This document shows, one piece after another, positions 62,428 to 64,000 of a stretch of 64,000 bases of DNA. The notes below the pieces were generated by a model. That model was not told the origin of the DNA. It was given only the letters and a program-made list of their open reading frames with translations, and did no database searches. Position 1 is the stretch's first letter. Each line of letters opens with the position of its first letter. Made by a program: the position numbers and the translations under genes. Source of the DNA: Kribbella capetownensis (GTDB taxonomy: Bacteria; Actinomycetota; Actinomycetes; Propionibacteriales; Kribbellaceae); assembly GCF_004331485.1 (NCBI RefSeq), contig NZ_SJKD01000017.1, positions 1 to 64,000 on the forward strand. The letters are read 5' to 3'.

Positions 62428-62847
62428 TCAGCCGGCGGGAGTGGCCAGAGCCTGACCTCGTCCGCGGCGCTGGCGAAGGGAGATTCGGTTGCCGTCTGGG
62501 TCTACTGCTTCGATGCGGACTCCGAAGGGGTACTCCTCTGGTTGGGGACTGTCGAATGTCACGCCACGGCTGCGCAGCACCTCGAAGTCTGTCCACAGGT
62601 CCTCCGACTCGAGGATCACAGGACCGGGCACGGTGCCAGGCTCGGCCCCGACGGGTTGGCCCGCAGTTCGACCGTGCTTCCACAGGATGAGCTCGACTAC
62701 GCTGCCAGGAGGTCCCACGGTCAGAAATCGCCCATCCGGACCTGAATAGTCGAAGTGCTTCTCCAGGCCGAGTCCCTCCGTGTAGAACGTCAGCGCGCGA
62801 TCCTGATCGCGGACGTACAGCGTCACGTACATGATGTTCGTCAACAT
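62428..62847 (-). CDS. VOC/glyoxalase-bleomycin-resistance-like protein
   Basis: 139 residues from ATG 62847 (GGAGGAG 8-14 bases upstream). Single beta-alpha-beta-beta-beta repeats typical of the VOC fold: MYVTLYVRDQDRALTFYTEG, LEKHFDYSGPDGRFLTVG, VVELILWKHG, and LESEDLWTDFEVLRSRGVTF with EAVDPDGNRISL. The C-terminal tail is Arg-rich. Function could be isomerase, dioxygenase or ligand-binding; substrate unknown. It is divergent from an ECF41-type sigma factor, a linkage seen for small-molecule-modifying enzymes in that group. Confidence 0.8.
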   Translation of the reverse strand: MLTNIMYVTLYVRDQDRALTFYTEGLGLEKHFDYSGPDGRFLTVGPPGSVVELILWKHGRTAGQPVGAEPGTVPGPVILESEDLWTDFEVLRSRGVTFDSPQPEEYPFGVRIEAVDPDGNRISLRQRRGRGQALATPAG

Positions 62848-62875
62848 GTGCTTTCTCCTCCATGGGTGCCAGGCT

Positions 62876-62902
62876 CGTCACATCGGCTCGTCGGCCTTCG
62901 TC
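62876..62902 (+). promoter_or_regulatory. ECF41-type promoter before the sigma gene
   Basis: CGTCACA (62876-62882), a spacer of exactly 16 nt, then CGTC (62899-62902), ending 35 bp before ATG 62938. The published ECF41 consensus is TGTCACA-N16-CGTC, so this site has one mismatch in the first base. No equivalent is seen on the minus strand upstream of the VOC gene, suggesting autoregulation of the sigma gene. Confidence 0.6.
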
Positions 62903-62937
62903 ATCCCCTATGACGGATACCGACGGAGAAACCTGAC

Positions 62938-63837
62938 ATGGACGACAAGTATCTGGCCGAGCGTTTCCAAGATCACCGGAGTCACCTGCGAGCAGTGGCT
63001 TACCAGATGCTCGGCTCGCTCAGCGACGCCGACGACGCGGTACAAGAGGCCTGGATACGGCTTGACCGTTCCAATGCCGGGGCGATTCGAAACCTTGGCG
63101 GCTGGCTCACGACCGTCGTTGGGCGGGTCTGCCTGGACATGTTGCGCACACGCGTTTCGCGCCGCGAGGAAACGTTCCCGTCACACCTGCCGGACCCGAT
63201 CGTCAGTCGCGCGGACCATGTCGACCCGGAGCAGCAGGCGATGCTCGCGGACTCGGTCGGGCTGGCGTTGCTGGTGGTGATGGAAACCCTCACACCCGCC
63301 GAACGGCTCGCCTTCGTCCTCCACGACATCTTCGGATTGCAGTTCACCGAGATCGCGACGATCGCCGACCGATCGCCGGGCGCCGTGATGCAACTGGCGA
63401 GCCGGGCACGCCGCCGCGTACGGGGCGTAGCCGTAACACCAGACGTGGATCTCGCACAGCAACGGGAACTGGTCGGGGCATTCCTTGCGGCCACACGCGA
63501 CGGGGACCTCGGCGTCATGATCGCGACACTCGCCCCGGACGTCGTACTGCGAGTCGACCGCGATGGCGGGATCCGCGAGGTGCGTGGAGCCAGCGCCGTC
63601 GCCGAAGGGGCGTTGACATTCTCGTGGCTGGCGTCGTACGCCCTTCACGTGACCGTCAACGGTGTCGCGGGAATCGTCACCGTACTCAACGATGAGCTGA
63701 TCTCGATGACCGCCTGCACGGTACGGCTCGGGAAGATCGTTGCACTCGACATCTTCGCCGACCGCAAGCGCCTAAGCGACCTCGAGCTGACCTGGTCTTC
63801 CCCTCGAACCTGCGATGTCGCGGAGATTTGTAGCTGA
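62938..63837 (+). CDS. ECF sigma factor with C-terminal SnoaL-like domain (ECF41-type)
   Basis: 299 residues. Region 2 (about 5-75): FQDHRSHLRAVAYQMLGSLS, DADDAVQEAWIRLDR. Region 4 (about 115-165): TPAERLAFVLHDIFGLQFTE, DRSPGAVMQLASRARRRVRG. A roughly 120-residue C-terminal domain (AFLAATRDGDLGVMIATLAP, GGIREVRGASAVAEGALTF) is the SnoaL/NTF2-like extension of ECF41/SigJ-type sigma factors. That extension regulates activity without a separate anti-sigma factor. The start ATG 62938 is supported by GAGAAA and the domain start. A matching promoter lies upstream. Confidence 0.85.
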   Translation: MDDKYLAERFQDHRSHLRAVAYQMLGSLSDADDAVQEAWIRLDRSNAGAIRNLGGWLTTVVGRVCLDMLRTRVSRREETFPSHLPDPIVSRADHVDPEQQAMLADSVGLALLVVMETLTPAERLAFVLHDIFGLQFTEIATIADRSPGAVMQLASRARRRVRGVAVTPDVDLAQQRELVGAFLAATRDGDLGVMIATLAPDVVLRVDRDGGIREVRGASAVAEGALTFSWLASYALHVTVNGVAGIVTVLNDELISMTACTVRLGKIVALDIFADRKRLSDLELTWSSPRTCDVAEICS

Positions 63838-64000
63838 GTATGGAATCGGTTGATGATTGAGGTTTCTCACCAGGCGTTAGCAGGGTTTCGCAGCGCGGTT
63901 GCTTGAGGCAACGGTGTGGTGAACGGGGTGTGTCGTGGCATGGCGTGGGGTCCTGAACCGGTAGGCCGGTTCTCGCGCAGGCCGGCCACCGTGATCTCTG
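63838..64000 (+). other. Right window edge: probable IS5-like left end
   Basis: After the inverted terminus at 63858-63871 the sequence has no gene. An open frame from ATG 63940 runs off the window (MAWGPEPVGRFSRRPATVIS); it could be the start of a transposase, but the family cannot be judged from 20 codons. Confidence 0.35.
63858..63871 (-). repeat. IS5-like terminus (right partner)
   Basis: TGAGGTTTCTCACC, the inverse of 61837-61851 minus one base. It marks a second, oppositely oriented IS5-like end continuing off the window. Confidence 0.5.

Noticed and set aside
1-64000. CRISPR arrays
   Set aside because: No series of identical 24-40 bp repeats with regular unique spacers. The 25-bp-period arrays at element ends have only two or three units and no spacer-like sequences.

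Overview
The window is high-GC DNA with the codon use, GTG starts and protein families of an actinomycete (NACHT-TM proteins, AbiTii, DUF4386/DUF4389, GAF-type regulators, ECF41-type sigma factor, Actinobacterial-style integrases). I cannot fix the genus from sequence alone; a soil actinomycete of the Kribbella/Streptosporangiales kind is an inference. The region is an accessory, decaying stretch. Roughly a quarter of the recognisable genes are broken, and remnants of IS3, IS630, IS256, IS5-like and IS481-like elements are scattered throughout.

Layout. (1) 1-16 kb is a candidate defence/competition island: IS3 tail, NACHT-TM ATPase, a 1890-residue RHS protein flanked by a diverged direct repeat, an AbiTii membrane protein, a two-gene unit of a RusA-like-tailed protein and a NucS-like PD-(D/E)XK nuclease, an HEPN protein and a small membrane protein. 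(2) 17-23 kb begins at a tRNA 3'-half and holds an IS630 inserted in the stop codon of an excisionase-like gene, a tiny overlapping ORF, secreted small proteins, a MerR regulator and several gene fragments. (3) 23-40 kb contains two transposase-less elements (24417-26073 and 36931-39544). Each is bounded by inverted arrays of a 20-bp motif and by a 14-15 bp target duplication, and each carries ordinary genes as cargo. Between them lie an intact IS256, a PAF-acetylhydrolase-like secreted enzyme, an RHS-tip pseudogene followed by a 2-TM ORF, an epimerase operon and a cluster of DUF4386/DUF4389 membrane proteins.

(4) 40-50 kb looks like stable housekeeping or stress DNA: divergent histidine kinase versus DUF1003-response regulator-DedA operon; USP-MFS unit; PCuAC-like lipoprotein; Kup potassium transporter; glucose dehydrogenase. 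(5) 50-52.4 kb is a second tRNA-fragment hotspot: a GH15 gene is cut by an integrase remnant, and a second, oppositely oriented integrase remnant lies on the other side of the tRNA fragment. (6) 52.4-64 kb has a GAP-family membrane protein, a frameshifted arylsulfatase, a Vps62-like exported membrane protein, an amidohydrolase, a run of pseudogenes, and finally a cupin-VOC-ECF41 sigma cluster lying between two IS5-like ends. A good ECF41-type promoter (CGTCACA-N16-CGTC) stands in front of the sigma gene.

The strongest leads are the two mobile-insertion-cassette-like elements, the paired tRNA/integrase remnants 35 kb apart, the nuclease plus RusA-like pair in the defence island, and the RHS-tip/2-TM pair.
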